Shown: positions 24,301-37,600 of the stretch, piece after piece
How positions within the stretch are numbered: position 1 is the stretch's first letter
Layout: every line of letters starts with the position of its first letter
Assembly (NCBI GenBank): GCA_914767715.1
Contig: OU612065.1
Coordinates: 13,142,001 to 13,206,000 of the forward strand
Length of the DNA stretch: 64,000 bases
Direction: 5' to 3'
From: Membranipora membranacea
Taxonomy: Eukaryota > Bryozoa > Gymnolaemata > Cheilostomatida > Membraniporidae
Notes under the pieces: generated by a model
The model's database searches: none
What the model was told of the DNA's origin: nothing
Seen by the model: the letters and a program-made list of their open reading frames with translations, nothing else
Program-made: the position numbers and the translations under genes

Positions 24301-24472
24301 AATTCTGATAAGAAATATTTTTTTCTGCCTCTGGGCGAAAGAAAGCTATATCAGGCTTCTTTGTCTTTTTCAACACTGAGTGGCAAACAGTAAAATACAG
24401 ACATATAACAAGCATACCTCCAAGGCCGATGACACCATCTTTGAACCAGTGTGTACGTTTCTCATTGTGCAT
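18331..24472 (-). CDS. SLC25-family mitochondrial carrier
   Basis: Nine minus-strand exons in phase: 24418-24472 (ATG), 23900-24053, 23567-23595, 22729-22789, 22364-22436, 22179-22226, 21870-21996, 18715-18799 and 18331-18514 (TGA); about 271 residues. The three-fold repeat of the family is clear: HPFDTLK near residues 32-38, CPLEYAK near 118-124 and WPFEVMK near 195-200, each a PxD/ExxK signature, plus GLYRG motifs after repeats one and three. Such carriers move small metabolites across the inner mitochondrial membrane. The first signature resembles amino-acid and carnitine-type carriers, but I cannot assign a substrate. Two boundaries are less certain: the donor at 22729 is the non-ideal GTGTAAG needed to keep phase, and the last acceptor (GGAGAG before 18514) lacks a good pyrimidine tract. 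The length is slightly below the usual 300 or so. Confidence 0.85.
18800..21869 (-). other. 3.1-kb carrier intron
   Basis: The interval separates the seventh and eighth carrier exons, which match in phase 1. Apart from the hairpin at 20877-20949 I see no coding segment, repeat or RNA gene; frames here are short and have no recognisable content. Confidence 0.6.
20877..20949. repeat. Perfect 23-bp inverted repeat with 27-bp spacer
   Basis: The left arm 20877-20899 begins AGGTACTAAAAAGGTACTAT and is matched base for base by the reverse complement at 20927-20949. Each arm contains GGTACTA twice. The structure is compatible with a very short palindromic MITE or a hairpin RNA; no host function is evident. 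Confidence 0.9.
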
Positions 24473-26762
24473 CTCAGTGATTATCTAACCACAGAATGCA
24501 CAACAGTATTATCCCCACAAGCTTATATTTTACTGTAAGTCAGCACTCTATGCTGCCTAGTTATATTTGACTGCTATGTTATGCAAAGCCAGCTATCCCG
24601 GCTGCACCTTTATACAGACGAACACCTAAAATAGAATAATTCGTATGAATTACTCATTAAAAAAAGATATATATGCCATCAAAGCCGGCACAATTGGTGA
24701 GTATTCGGCAGTGACTACGGATAACTAAAAATCCAGGTGGAGCACCTTTGTTTTTACATTATCAGCATACTGTCACTCTGTTATCTACAGTGAATATTAA
24801 ATGAGACATTTCATTTAAGTATGCCATGGGAGCAGGTGTTTATAGACCTCATCGATGAGTACTAACGTGTAGAACATTTATCCCTTTATAGTGGATTCAC
24901 ATCTGTTTCATTTTTGTGGCCTAATGACAGATTATGATAAAAGCCTCACAATGAGCAAAAACAAATATTGGTAGCAGTTCATCAGAGAAATGCTAGGTAT
25001 ATTGGCCATTGACAAGCGCCCAAATAACACTTATGTATGTGTAGTACTGATGACAAGCACCTCTTCTTCCGCTGGCCAAAGACAGTGTAGCACATTATTG
25101 GATATTAGGTATGTGGTGTACACAATGACACTGCACGGCGTTGTCACTAGCTTCCCAGTACCACTTACATCAACTTACATCAAAGACGACATCACGCTAG
25201 ACCGCCTAGGGGGGCGTAAGGGGCGTGCCTCAGGTTTTGGACATAACTACATAAGGTTTGGACATTGTTCCAGAATACCATCCCATGGGTAGGGCATTTG
25301 GGTTCAGAGCGGGTACTAGTACCCATCCAGTAGGGCATCAGTAGTATTTTCCTCTGATTGTCCTTAGATTTTCATATCCCGTATTGTTGGGGACAGAAAA
25401 CTGTTATGAAAACAGTTCCCTGTGGCAGCGATAGAGCGTGGCTCGTTCCGTGTTTGTGATCTTGTTGAGACTGTAGTATGGGGCTGGTTTATTATTTCAT
25501 CGTAGGATGAGCAGTGTGCAGGGTGGGCCTCCTCTCTTGACAGTACCTTATTTAGGAGCTTTACCCTGGAGTTCTTCCGCCGAATAACTAGCTGTTCCAG
25601 CTGCAATTTCTCCTTTGCTTCCGTAACACCCCTCCTCCCCTCCAATCCACATATCATTCTCACACCTTGGTTTTGCACAATCTCGAGTGCCTCGATCTCC
25701 CTCTTTGTGGAAGGATCCCAGGCACAGGAAGCATATTCCAGATGAGGAAGGCAGAGAGACTTGTATGCAATCAGTCTGGCTCTCTCCGGTGCCCAGTAGA
25801 GAGCTCGTCTGATCATCCCAATCTGCTTTCTGGCGCTGCAGATTTTGTCGGCTATGTGGTCAGTGAACTTAAGGTCTGACTGCAGTATCACTCCCAAGTA
25901 TTTGCAGTGAGTATTGAGTTATATGCATTCCATCCCCAGAAGCATTCTTTACTTTTTAGCTTCACTGTTTGCAGCAGTTGATTTGCTTGCAACATATTTT
26001 TAAGGAAAACTAAAAACTGCTAGAGCTTACTAAGTTGTTGGCCTCACTATATATTGGCAAAATCTGCAGTATCCAATGCAAGTAGTGGCACTAGTTATTT
26101 ATTAATTAAGAAAATAAGCTGGGTGGGTAGTTGATTTAGTGATGGACCTGGTTGACAGTAGGGGGGTTGGGCTAAGGCAACGCGCCTGTAGGCTTACCTT
26201 ACCTTACCTTCAACTTAATCCAAACCGTCCACATCACGGGCACATTTGGATAAATATACCTTCAGTGTGTTCGGAGGGGTATTGCGTACTGGTATTGCAG
26301 GTGATTAATTTACAGAAAAAATGTTAAAAATACACCAATAATTGAACATTAATAAATTGCCTGCCCGGTTATGAAGAGAAAGGATTTATAGTAAACAAGT
26401 TGACCTTAGTTAATCGATGTGTATCGGCATGCAGATTTATCCATAATATACCTTGTTTATATGAGCTTGAATCATTGAACAAACCTAAACAGTTGGTTGA
26501 ATAACCTATTGCTGCCTCATCATGTCAGAAATCCAAGTAAATTCTGAGATTTATTTTTGCCTGCAAAATAATGATGACCCTGAACTTGGAACAGCCTTGA
26601 CATATGTAACTGCAAAGTACAAGCACTATGATTATCAATAATCTAACCAATAAATTCCAAATTATTTTTGGCAGGGATTCATCATTTTACAAAACCATAT
26701 TTATGGGTTAGTTTTTAATTTCAACTAGAAATTTTGTTAATATAACATAACAGTATATACAA
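24473..26762. other. Divergent intergenic region, carrier to Pol epsilon subunit gene
   Basis: This 2.3-kb gap lies between two genes transcribed away from each other and must hold both promoters. It contains the retrotransposon tail at 25364-25915. A small (CTTAC)n-like run occurs at 26194-26208. No TATA box or other element can be assigned with confidence. Confidence 0.5.
25364..25915 (-). mobile_element. 5'-truncated non-LTR retrotransposon, reverse transcriptase C-terminal end
   Basis: The minus frame reads LGVILQSDLKFTDHI at its start, then RARLIAYKSLCLPHLEYASC and a WDPS segment, the typical end of a jockey/CR1-like reverse transcriptase (connection region after the catalytic palm). 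It ends at a TGA near 25364. Just before the LGV motif the frame meets a stop, so the element is truncated at its 5' end, as is usual for LINE copies. The catalytic YxDD part is absent. Confidence 0.85.
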
Positions 26763-28322
26763 ATGGTATTACATAGGCTGATCACGCGGGAATGTAAAAT
26801 GTCTGAGCAAGAAATTGAAAGTATTACTGCTGAGAATAATGATGTAAACCTATCTGAAAATCCCCTTATTGACAGTGATCAACCAATAGATATTGGTGAT
26901 GACTACATAGAAAACCAAGATTCTGCATATGGTGATAAGATAGGTGATTTGAGCCGCTTAGAACAGGTTGAGATGAACAATGATGATGCAGGAAAGTTAC
27001 CAGAGGAACAACTAGGAGGAGAACTTGATGCTGAGGAGTCTATAGAAGTGGAGGTAGATGACCTCATTCTCCCTGATCACCCAGAGCCACAACCAGAAAC
27101 AACTCCTCAACAGGATGACACAATTGAAAATGAAGTACCAGAAAATGTTGACAATGAGGAGAGTGAATCAATTGAAAGGAATATCAACAATCATCTGCCA
27201 CTGTCAAAAATAAAATACATTATGAAGGTGGACCCTGATGTGACTCTGTGTAGTTCAGATGCAGCATTTCTAATCACCAGAGCCACTGTAAGTACCAGTT
27301 TTATTAGTTATCTAGCCACATTTTTGGCTCAACCCTAACCAAAAGGACAGCATACCAAGTATCATCATGTCTGGAAAGCAACAATTTTTCCTCTTCTTTC
27401 TTGTCCCTTGGAAAGGAGACAACCCATCCTCTGGTAAGGAGTTAATCCACCTGTTACTCCTATGTGTGCGACTAAATTACCATATGTAAATAATTTTTAG
27501 GTTAGAGCTAGAACAAGTTTATTCCCTCTGTGATCGTTGAGGAATACTTGAAAAGCTGTGTAGTAACACTCAGCCACCACAGAGGGAACAAAGTTTAGGT
27601 ACATCTTCGATAATTGATGTTCGGTTGCAATGGCATACACGCTGAGGATTTCTGGTCAAGTTTAGGCATTACCTTTGGCAGCTCGATATCATTAACTGAT
27701 CATAATAGACTGAGCTATGTCTCAGTGGCCGCCTTTTTGTTTTGTCAGAAATTGGGTCGCTGAGATATGGCCATATAAGATCCTATATAGAGAGGGGGTA
27801 AAATATATTAACAAAAATTTTTGATCATTCGTTTCAATTCACTGCTCATACAAATCGGACAACATTCTGTCTTCTTGTTTCAGGAACATTTCATAAGACT
27901 CCTCTCTGAAGAATCATTCAAAAGTACTAAGACAACTTCACGGAAGACTGTACAGAAGAAAGATGTTGGTAAGTAACTAGTAGTCTTTTCTCCCCAGGAT
28001 TCACTACCTCCCCTCAGCACCATCTAAAATCGGACCTAGTGACTTAATTTAAGATGAAATTTTGATAACAAAAGTGAGTTTTGGTAAATTTGCAAATTAA
28101 AATTATTAGTCCTCATAAACAAAAACTTGAAGTGACTGCATTCTACATGTAGAGATGATGACAAGAGTGGCGCTCTATAACAGCCCTCAACACTGTTATT
28201 TATTAGAATTCCAACAATAAAAAAAATGTACCAGTTTACACATCAATAGAACTCTCTGTTGTGTTTTAGATGATGCTGTTGCTGGTTTAGACCAGTTTCT
28301 GTTTCTGGATGGCGCTTTGTGA
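26763..28322 (+). CDS. POLE4: DNA polymerase epsilon subunit 4-like histone-fold protein
   Basis: Three exons in phase: 26763-27287, 27884-27968 and 28270-28322 (TGA), giving 220 residues from the first ATG or 208 from the ATG at 26799. The C-terminal 80 or so residues show a histone fold of the NF-YC/POLE4 type: LPLSKIKYIMKVDPDVTL, SSDAAFLITRA, then SRKTVQKKDVDDAV and AGLDQFLFLDGAL. In other animals POLE4 pairs with POLE3 in the Pol epsilon holoenzyme and in histone handling at the replication fork. The N-terminal 130 or so residues are strongly acidic and of low complexity, longer than I expect for the family. AATAAA follows at 28466. The closest alternative is another NF-YC-like subunit, but the LDQFLFLDGAL end favours POLE4. 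Confidence 0.88.
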
Positions 28323-28772
28323 CAGCCAACATTTCTCCAGTCAACTACTGTCCAACTCTCCGAATTTTTATATTATGCCATTGAGTTAGAAGCAGATTAT
28401 CACATGTGCTTGATTTTTTGTTATAATGATATTGGCTAGACTGGAGGGTCGTTTTGAATCAGAACAATAAATTCCTCCAGGCTCTTTTAAAGGAAATGCT
28501 ATCTCACTATGGCTCAATATCAGATGTGTTGCCACTGAAATTTTCTCTCTCCGCTATCAATCGTATTAGCTCTGGCATCAAGCTCAGCTACAACTCCTAT
28601 ATTCATAAAATGGGTCCAAAATCTGAAGCCTTTTTATTCCATTGACATCATTATATATAAATATAACCTATTTACATCCTCAAATAGTCTACTTTCGAAA
28701 AAGGTAATCAAATTTGCCCACAGTTAGAGTTGCTCCCCTCTACAGCAGCTTTATAGTAGCTTCCATAGAGTA

Positions 28773-28810
<38 letters not shown>

Positions 28811-30179
28811 TATATGTATCAATATATGTTTACTCACAATTAAGACAAGTTAAAACGATCTCAACATACCATGCATCCTTAATGCCTAGGACAAATTGCT
28901 GTTTGACAAGAAAAAAGCGGGTGGAAGTTAGGCTAAGGATCTGTATGCGAGTGTTATCAAATAAATAGAAAAGTATCCAACTCAGCATGGGGTAACCTGG
29001 TTCATATTTTAACCAGACCAGCTTTCCTTACCTACATTCTTGCTTACATGAACACAAACTCTTCAGGCCAACTCGATATCTTTTTACTGATTCTCTCCAA
29101 CTCCCTTTTTTATTTTTTATCGCCTTTTTCATCCGGTGAAAGAAAGCACAGGCCTGGTGTAATCAGGTGTACTTATCAATTGGATCTTATTTGTCAGTGT
29201 TGGAGTTGCACTCACTACAGGAAAAGGTAGGCAACTCCAGCACTGACTGCGAGAGTGGTTTGTGACATTTCGGTGTTATTTGATGAAATGACGCAAACTC
29301 ACTTGCAGCTGTTTTGAGCACTCAAACTAGTATGAGTGGGATAAGATTGGGCTAGTGGTGTTTGCAGATGAAGGCATTAAGTTATCAAGTTTTTGTGGGT
29401 AAAAACGCTTGGAAGACTTTGCATCGCCCTTGGTTGCCAGCATTCTCCCTGTTGCCAGAATGCAACATGACATGAATTTCATTAATTGGCTGACTGATGG
29501 CAACTAGGTTCAGTTCGACTAATCTTGGTCCCTTTCATGATTCATAATTGACATTAGATTTTTCTTATAAAACTTGTAAACACAGATCTTGCGTTAGCAG
29601 GATTGAAATACATCCAGTCAGTTGCTGAGAAGATAAACAAGAAATTCATTGGATAAACATAGTATAACATAGTAATTAACATCAAATAATGAAACAATTC
29701 TGCAGTCTCTACAGGAGGATTTTCAAGCAAAATGTTTTAAAGTTAGATAATAATTTTGGTTTTAAATCCTTCCTTGCCTGTCCTTATAAATTCTCTTGTA
29801 GGCCAATAGCAAAAAAGCTCATAAGTGGGTGCTGTAATTTATTAGGCTTGAGGAATATGTTTTAATTTGGTTGGCGGATGTATTATGGCTCTAAATAAAA
29901 ACTTGGTTGATAATTGCTTGCGTCTTATTGCATAACGTTCTAGCAAAGATAAATGGTTCTAGGATATCATGTTTAAATTGAGGATGTATGTCTTCAGCTC
30001 AAAATATATAGTTTGGCATCCCCTCCCGCACCTCAGCACTGAATAGCTACTAAACAGTTGTTGGTTTGAAATAGATTTTATTTCATTTAAACTGCTACTC
30101 AACATTGACAATAACAATAACAAACGACAGCAACCAGCAAAAACATTAGTTCGTGGATAAGTATGGAAAATTAGGACGA
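28323..30179. other. Convergent intergenic region with (TA)n tract
   Basis: Two tail-to-tail genes end here. The Pol epsilon gene has AATAAA at 28466-28471. The large minus-strand gene has TTTATT (AATAAA on its strand) at 30077-30082. A perfect (TA)17 microsatellite runs 28775-28808. An imperfect inverted repeat, CAGTGTTGGAGTTGC and GCAACTCCAGCACTG, lies near 29197-29249. No further gene is visible. Confidence 0.6.
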
Positions 30180-31644
30180 CTAAGGTTGACATTCTGCATA
30201 CGCTAACTCATCTCTGAAGTTGAGAAGGTCACCTCGATCTTCTAACTGGAATCCTGCACCAATCACATTCGGCTCTGCTATAGTGCCAAACGTGCAGTCG
30301 GTTAGCTTTGCCTCAGCCCCTGTGCAGTGAACATCAAAAAGCCAGCCAGGTCCCATGTTATCTGCTGTGATAGTCGAGTTGTAGTTATCTAAAACAGCAA
30401 GATAGTGGTTGAGAACCTCGAGCTGACAATCTCATAGTGAAGCACTAGCCAAAGTTAATTTAATTCAAATGAACAACCTATGACACAGTAAGATTTACAA
30501 GTTAACCAATATTTATAATAAGTTACTTTATACCAACACTTTATATGCCAGATAGGTTTATTGAGTTGACATACCTGGAAATGTTGCGGAGATGAAAGCA
30601 CTATATCCTAGCTGTTTACAGGCCACGGTGGCCTCGTTGATATGCCAGCCGGACTGCAGACCAGTGACAGCTCCCCATGTATTCTGGTGACAATACTGTA
30701 CCAGTCCATGGTCAGAAGTATTTGTTTCTAATAGTCTCAGTTCCCCATTCACACAACCATCAGCTGAAAAGAGATATAAGTGCTCATACTAGTTAGAAGG
30801 TACAAATTTGCATCACAATTCATCATTATGATCCCAAGAATATGTGGCTTTGCTAGGGCTTCTTAGACAGTACAAACGTTAGAAAATTTTTGGTTTGATT
30901 CTGCTGTTGCTGCTACAGGTTTGATCGTTTTTAATTTCTGTGCTATACCTCTAGTATCTAACTGATACACTTACGCAGGTGACAGATGAATGCAGCTACA
31001 CTTGTTTCGGTTGAAGTTGTGGTATAATCAGATATACACTGCAAAATAGTCTCCTCAGTTCCCAGACATGTTGTATTCTCTCTTCTTACATTATCAGGTG
31101 AATCTACATCTGCTAGCTGTATACTCATCGCCAAACCTACAAGTATATGGTCAGATAATCATCCAACCGATGGTCTGGTTCATTTTACATTAAAGCATCA
31201 ATTACCTGAATATCATAACAAAATTCAACAAATAATGGGAATAGAGGGGCAGGCATTCTGCGTTAAGAACCAGCTATCCAGGGCAAGACAAATCTTAACA
31301 TAGTCATTGTTTATCATAATCAATAGTCTGCACACTTGATCATGATACACCACTTCGATCTTGACAGTGATGGTTCTCTCATAGACCATAGCTCTCTTTT
31401 TGGGTATTCTGATGCTGGCGAAGGACACCTACGGTATGAGCAATGCTTGATCAAAATCACTCACCAGTGGCAGTGAAATTTCCGAGCTCTTGTCTACAGG
31501 CTACTGTAGCTTCCCTGGTCTCAAATCCAGGAGCACCAACCAGATATGTGGGGCCGTCTAAGCCATCAACAAGTACAGCAGTGGATAGGAATGTGCCTAT
31601 ATCTGAACCATCAGGTGTCAAAACAACTGAGCTGAAATTGCCTC
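30180..31644 (-). other. Two C-terminal SRCR-like domains
   Basis: Each domain is split over two exons: 31465-31644 with 30975-31136, and 30575-30763 with 30180-30388. The first has REATVACRQELG and TCLGTEETILQC; the second has LRLLETN, WGAV, NEATVACKQLGY, VHCTGAEAKLTDC and ends AYAECQP. The second is the clearer match. The first lacks the usual VRL opening and is divergent. Confidence 0.75.
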
Positions 31645-34600
31645 CTGAAGATATTGAAAAACGAAAGTTAGAGCTAGCTAGACAATGCCAGATATTCAAT
31701 AACATTAACATAACATAACAAAATTTATGAAGCACCAAAATGTCATTTTTGTGACTTTAACAGTTAACTCAACAAAATAAAAGATAAACTTACGTGAACA
31801 TTCGATCACATTATCCCCCCATAGGAAGTCATCTCCTGATTGAGAGCATTGACTGTCTTGGGAATCGGACACCAGCTCATAGCCTGGGATACATACATAG
31901 TCAACTTGTTCACCAGCTAACCTCGAGACGGGATCAGTAGTGATACCCGCATTGATCGAAAGAGGAAATCTATAACACGTGTCATCAATTCCAATCTCAT
32001 CGTAGCTTCTCACTTGAATAAAAACACACAGCAATATTAGGTGAGGTTACAGGATTATTATGTGGGAGACAACCTACAGTGAACTGTGGCAGGGCAGTTG
32101 ATGGACAAATCAAATTAAAGAGATGTGTAACAAGTTAGAGTGTCATCCTATGATGCATTTGGCATTCGATAAACACAAAATAACGTTTGATGGTTTTTGA
32201 AAGAATGATAACCAAATATACTTACAGCATGCATCACAGCATTGTCCCTGCCATTGCCAGGTTTGAGTTTGATCATTACATGAGAGGAGCTCATACCCTA
32301 GAGATGTGTTACCAGTAGGGCATGAGTAAGCCCCACCCACTTTGGCTACAAATATCTGACCAGGAAGTATCACCTCTGGTACAGTTTCCTCCGGTATTGG
32401 TCCACAGGAGATTACTACAAAACAAATCTAAATTGTCTTACCCTTGATATTAATAAGATAACTCTCAAATCAGATTATCATTAACTAGCTAACGGAGGGT
32501 GTTCGAGACAAGCTCCCTGGGAGTTTGATTCTATTTGCTGTATACGTGTATACAAAAAAAAATTCAACAATGACTTCCATGATTAACAGTTTAAACCAGT
32601 CTGTCTGGCCTCTCCAGACAAGGAATTCATATTTAAACTTTTGCTTTTACCACCTGAATAAAATGTTTCTCATGGAACGTAAATGTCAACATAACACTAA
32701 GTACTAGGATTGACCTGACCTAGGTCTGATTGGCTGTCCCTACTAGCATGAATAATGTAGCCTTGTGTTTATAAAGTGGCAAACAGCAATAAAATGAATT
32801 CAGCGTAAATGACTTGAGCGTTTTACGAATGTTACTAGGGACTGCCTGTTTTTGTAAGCCCTTGAATTGTCAAATGAAAGGGAATTAATCCATTCCAGGT
32901 ATGGTGTTCAATGCTTTTAGCATAAAACAAAATTGCTTTCAACTTACTATTACACAATTTCACAGGTTCCCACTGTAGATATTGATTGCATGTCGTTGCG
33001 TATTCTGTATCATAGTTCTCCAGAGTATTAGGATCAGTACACTGTACTAATATCTCGTCGCCATACGCTCCCACTACATTCTGTATGTTTGTGTTTTGCA
33101 GAGTTATTCTAGGGCAGCGTTCAACTAAAGTGAATACATGAACAAACCCAACCTTATTACACACACTCCAATTATCTACATTAATGACACACAAAGAAGA
33201 TAATAATAATATATCTTTTCCAGCTATCTGCTACAATTCTATCAAAATCAAATATGCAGAGAGCAAAGCTTTGCCACAGTTTGGACTTCCACAAAACACT
33301 TTGCTGCCGTATCCCGTTTACCTGCATGATGATGAATGTAGGCAACATGAGCATACGGGAAGCCCTCGTACTCGATTACTTTGATTCTCATCCACCTAGC
33401 TATAACGGGGTACACCAGGTGTACAACTGTGGCATTTACCGAGTCTGTATTACCATCTGATACCTAAAACCGAATCATGAAATATCAATGTTATTTGGAA
33501 ATATGATGTGAACAATGAAAAAATGTCAAATTTCTGTGTAAAGTACTGTCCATTTTCCCCACATGCCATATGTTTCATACAAGAGCGCCGAACTCTGACA
33601 TTGGTTGGAATTGTAGATGAACGATAAACCGGATGTTGCATAAACTGTATTGAGATTAACAGGCCCTTCTTCACTAATGATAGGTTGATCGCAGACACTC
33701 ACCACTTTATCGGTAGGTGCAAGCTCCCAGTTTTCTTTGTCCATAGAAAAGTAGAGAGTAAATTTTGAGATCCAGCCGAGATACCTGCGACCGCCGCTAA
33801 GAATCACACCCTCAACTCTATATGTCTCTCCTGTCAAGGCAAACATTCAGCTATACTCGAAGAGGGACTGGCCAGATCTCAGTTTTAGTATATAACAATC
33901 CAGTCTGTCATGACAAGCTTTGTTGGGGGAGGGGAACCCCACCTAGGACAGGCTAAGAGTAAACATAGTTAAAATTATCTATATATATGTGTGTTGTCAA
34001 ATAGATATGGCTGATTATTTGCTCATAATATGCCTGTGACCCACTATTCCAATAAACATATAATACGAAGTGATACACGATGTGTACGCATAATAGTTAT
34101 TGTTCTAGTAGATACCTAAAAAGCTGTCCAGAAAAGCGCAGTCAGTGTCGACATCATCTGGACACCAGGCTTTGATGTTACTCGCAGTAAACTCTGCATT
34201 CTCCACAAGACATCTCTCCGAATGTTTAGGACATAGTGTTGACCCCTGCATTACAAAAATTGTTTTATTGCAGTTAATGAAACATAAAATAGCTTCTGTC
34301 ATGAGAAACAGTGTAACTGGATTAGAAGGGCCTACACCAGAGATCTAATTCTAATACTATGCATGAATTGAGGCTTAAAGAGTATTAATTTTTTGAGAAG
34401 ACAGAGCTTATTGCCTTTGCATACCTGAAGCAGGGGGATAGCACACACAGCTTCACAGCTGCCCTCTGAATGATAAGCAAACAGAGCACAATCCGAGGGC
34501 TTCCTCCATCCAGAACTCAAACCATTATCAAGCTCAGAAGATGCCTCATCAGCTCCAAACTCCAAGTCATTAAACTGGTACTCATAAGCCGCTACAAAAT

Positions 34601-37600
34601 ATTACATTCTGGTATAATGTCGAATGTTTTATATTTGTTATAACAGTTGTCTAACGTTGGGGCCCAGATATTTCCAGCTCATCGAAAATGTGAAATAGTA
34701 AATTCATTGGTGACACCAAATACACAATAAAGATTAATTGTAACCTTACCGACACATCTATATGTGACATGCAGGTAGAGACTGTCTGATGTACAGGGAT
34801 TGACTCCACTCCTGTCCTTGTAGAGTAAGGGATCTAGGGTACAGTTATTCTGCCTGTCACAGTATCCTGCCACATCTGCATAGTGGTTAACATATCCACA
34901 TAACCTATCCACATACTGTCAAAGAAATGTGTATATCATTGATAAAGCTGTGGGAATTCTTATGTTGGAATTTCTCTGCTTCCTAGTGAATTGTGTCTGG
35001 TAAATTTTTTCCATTTTTTTTAACTTTACGAACACCCAATAGCAGGACACTGCAGCATGCTCCTCATGTTTTTCCATTATGTTGTCTAATGGTTTCCAAT
35101 TTTAAAATTTGGTGACTTGCTGCCATCAAAATTTAACCATTTAATTAAACATGATGTGCTGTTTAGTTTGTAGCTAATACCATCCCACTCCCCAAACTAA
35201 AAGTACATTAGAGCCAGGTACAGGGTACTCTTAGCTTCACTAAGCCAAATGTAAGCTGTCAAAAGGTAATAACCTCATTATAAACAATCAACCTCATTAA
35301 TTGTCACCTGTAATTATTGCAAATTTCCAATTAGTAGTCCATTACAGAAAACCACATCAGAACAGCGTATCTGTGGACCAAACCACTGCAACATAATTAA
35401 TGTAGCAACAGTAATAGGTCGGTTGACAAAGAATGATTAACGCTATATTATGGTATAGTTGCGTCATACTTAGTATTACGCAACTATGCCTTTTTTACAC
35501 TATTATTCCTACTAACCTTGTCTTCCCAGAAGTTCTGATAGTTGGAGAGTCCACATGTTCTCTCTCCAGGATAGGACACTCTGCCATAGTGGGCCTGTAT
35601 AATCTGTATCCAGTTATGTGATTCTCCGCAGTCTATGGACAATGGGTCCTCTTCACAGTGATACACATCGTATATGTCTGTAATGATATTCCCATCCATA
35701 AGTCTAAATATACTGTTGCCTTGTCTATAAACACTGCTTTTGCATCAATTATCATTAAAACATTAATACGCTATATTACAAACCTAGGGACAAGTTATTC
35801 TGAACCTTCAGCCAGTATTCTGTCCTTGTTAACCGATATAGAAATAGCTATAAAATTACTTATGCAGGAAATCAGTATAAGGTTATTTGAGAGGAAAATT
35901 AGGCTGTAAATTTAGCACTGCTTGTTACAACATATCTGCTCGGTCACCTTTCTCTTGTTGAGGCGGTGATGGAGATGGGGTAGTGGTGGTTGGTTCAGTG
36001 GTTGTCGTGGTGGTAGATGGGACTGTAGGAGGCTGGGTAGGACGAATAGTGGGAGGTAAAGTTACAACTGTCTCACAGTCCTCATCAACTCTTCCGTCAT
36101 TATCATCATCTACAAGCAGCAGTGCAAGCAATTACACAACTTGTGTGCTGTTTCCTCTTCTCAAGATTCAAGTTTTTCACATCAAATGAAGGAACAAAGT
36201 GACAAGTAGATGAATACTTAAGTAGGCGTATCCGATAAAAATTTAAAATGATGCAGAAAAACTTGTTGGTGTGACTTCAACACATTGATTTCCCAATTTA
36301 ATTGTGTGCGCCATCTACATACTTTAGATATTTTTTGCAACAAAAAAAACATACCCAGACCATCACAGATTTCCTCATCTATGAAATTATCGCAATCATT
36401 ATCTATTCCATCATTTACTACTTGTTCAGTCTGAAGGCAGGGCTGTAAACAAAAAATATTCCGATGAGTATAAATAGCTGGTTAAACAAATCTTAGGCGA
36501 AAACAAATAAACGGTGTTTCACTGTGGACAGGTTCATGAGTTTGCTTATCTTGCATGATACCAATAGACACACTAGGATTAATATGGTAGTTTGTCTAGT
36601 AAGAGGTCATTTGGTTAAATATTACCCTAGTTCAATAATTTATCCCTTATTTGTTTTAATCAAAGAATTTCAAACATCATCAAATGGCAGAGTTTAAAAT
36701 TTGACAAATATGCCATCTGATGGCAAATTGGTCAAATCAGCAAATAATACAAATGGCACACTTCAAAATACAATGTTATTACCTGTAGGGTATTTATTGA
36801 AGACCATTGCCCTCTGTTATTGTAATGTTATTGAATATATGAAATAAATGCTATAGCGGCATTGGGACCTTTGTTAGCAATAAATTATCTCAACCTTGTT
36901 TCACTGCATTTGAATTTTTTTGTCAAATTTATTACACATGTTTCGAGAATATTCTGTTTCTTGGAGAGTTACCGTCAATCTAAAAACTTCCTTACGTTGA
37001 TTGGCAGTAACTGCATCCCAATAGGCATAGCATAGCTCTCTCTGTCGCCTGCACCATACAGAATCACACCGAATGTAGCGTCAGGGTCCATATGGCTGAT
37101 GATGTGCGTACCAGCAGGGATAGAGAGAACTCCACCTACATAGGTTGTCATGGGAAGACTCTTCCATTGAATCAGAACCGAGACTGGAGCTCCATTCACA
37201 AACAATCCCATTTTGTCGGAATCTGTTCAATAGATAGAACTTGGTCAGCGATCGCTGTGGGGCCCAATCACCCGCCCCAAGTAATTTTAAGGAGCGGAAA
37301 AAAATTCAGATTTTGTAAAAGAGTTATACAAGACGACTCTCTGTACCTGTGATCATTTCCCCGTAGCCAACTTGATGGAATAGTGCAATGTAAAGTTATG
37401 TAGGATTACTGTCGGTACCGGATGTCCATGTTATGCCTTGCTCAACAGTAAGATATCGGTTACGAAAGCTTTAAAGAAAGTGAAAAGCGGTTGCCTCACC
37501 ATGGATTGTGATCATGAGATAATTGGTATATGTGGATGACACGCTTGCTGATGTAGAGAACTTGTATGACGCACTAAACTGGTCTGCTGCCGGTACGACT

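Noticed and set aside
24990-25292. 100-residue plus-strand gene
   Set aside because: No start context, no family resemblance, and it borders a LINE fragment.
28775-28808. Possible origin or regulatory palindrome
   Set aside because: It is a plain (TA)n microsatellite; self-complementarity follows from the dinucleotide repeat.
33464-33702. Extension of the discoidin exon along an open minus frame
   Set aside because: A GTGAGTG donor at 33702 and an acceptor at 33464 join the discoidin core exactly in phase; the open frame between them reads unlike the domain.
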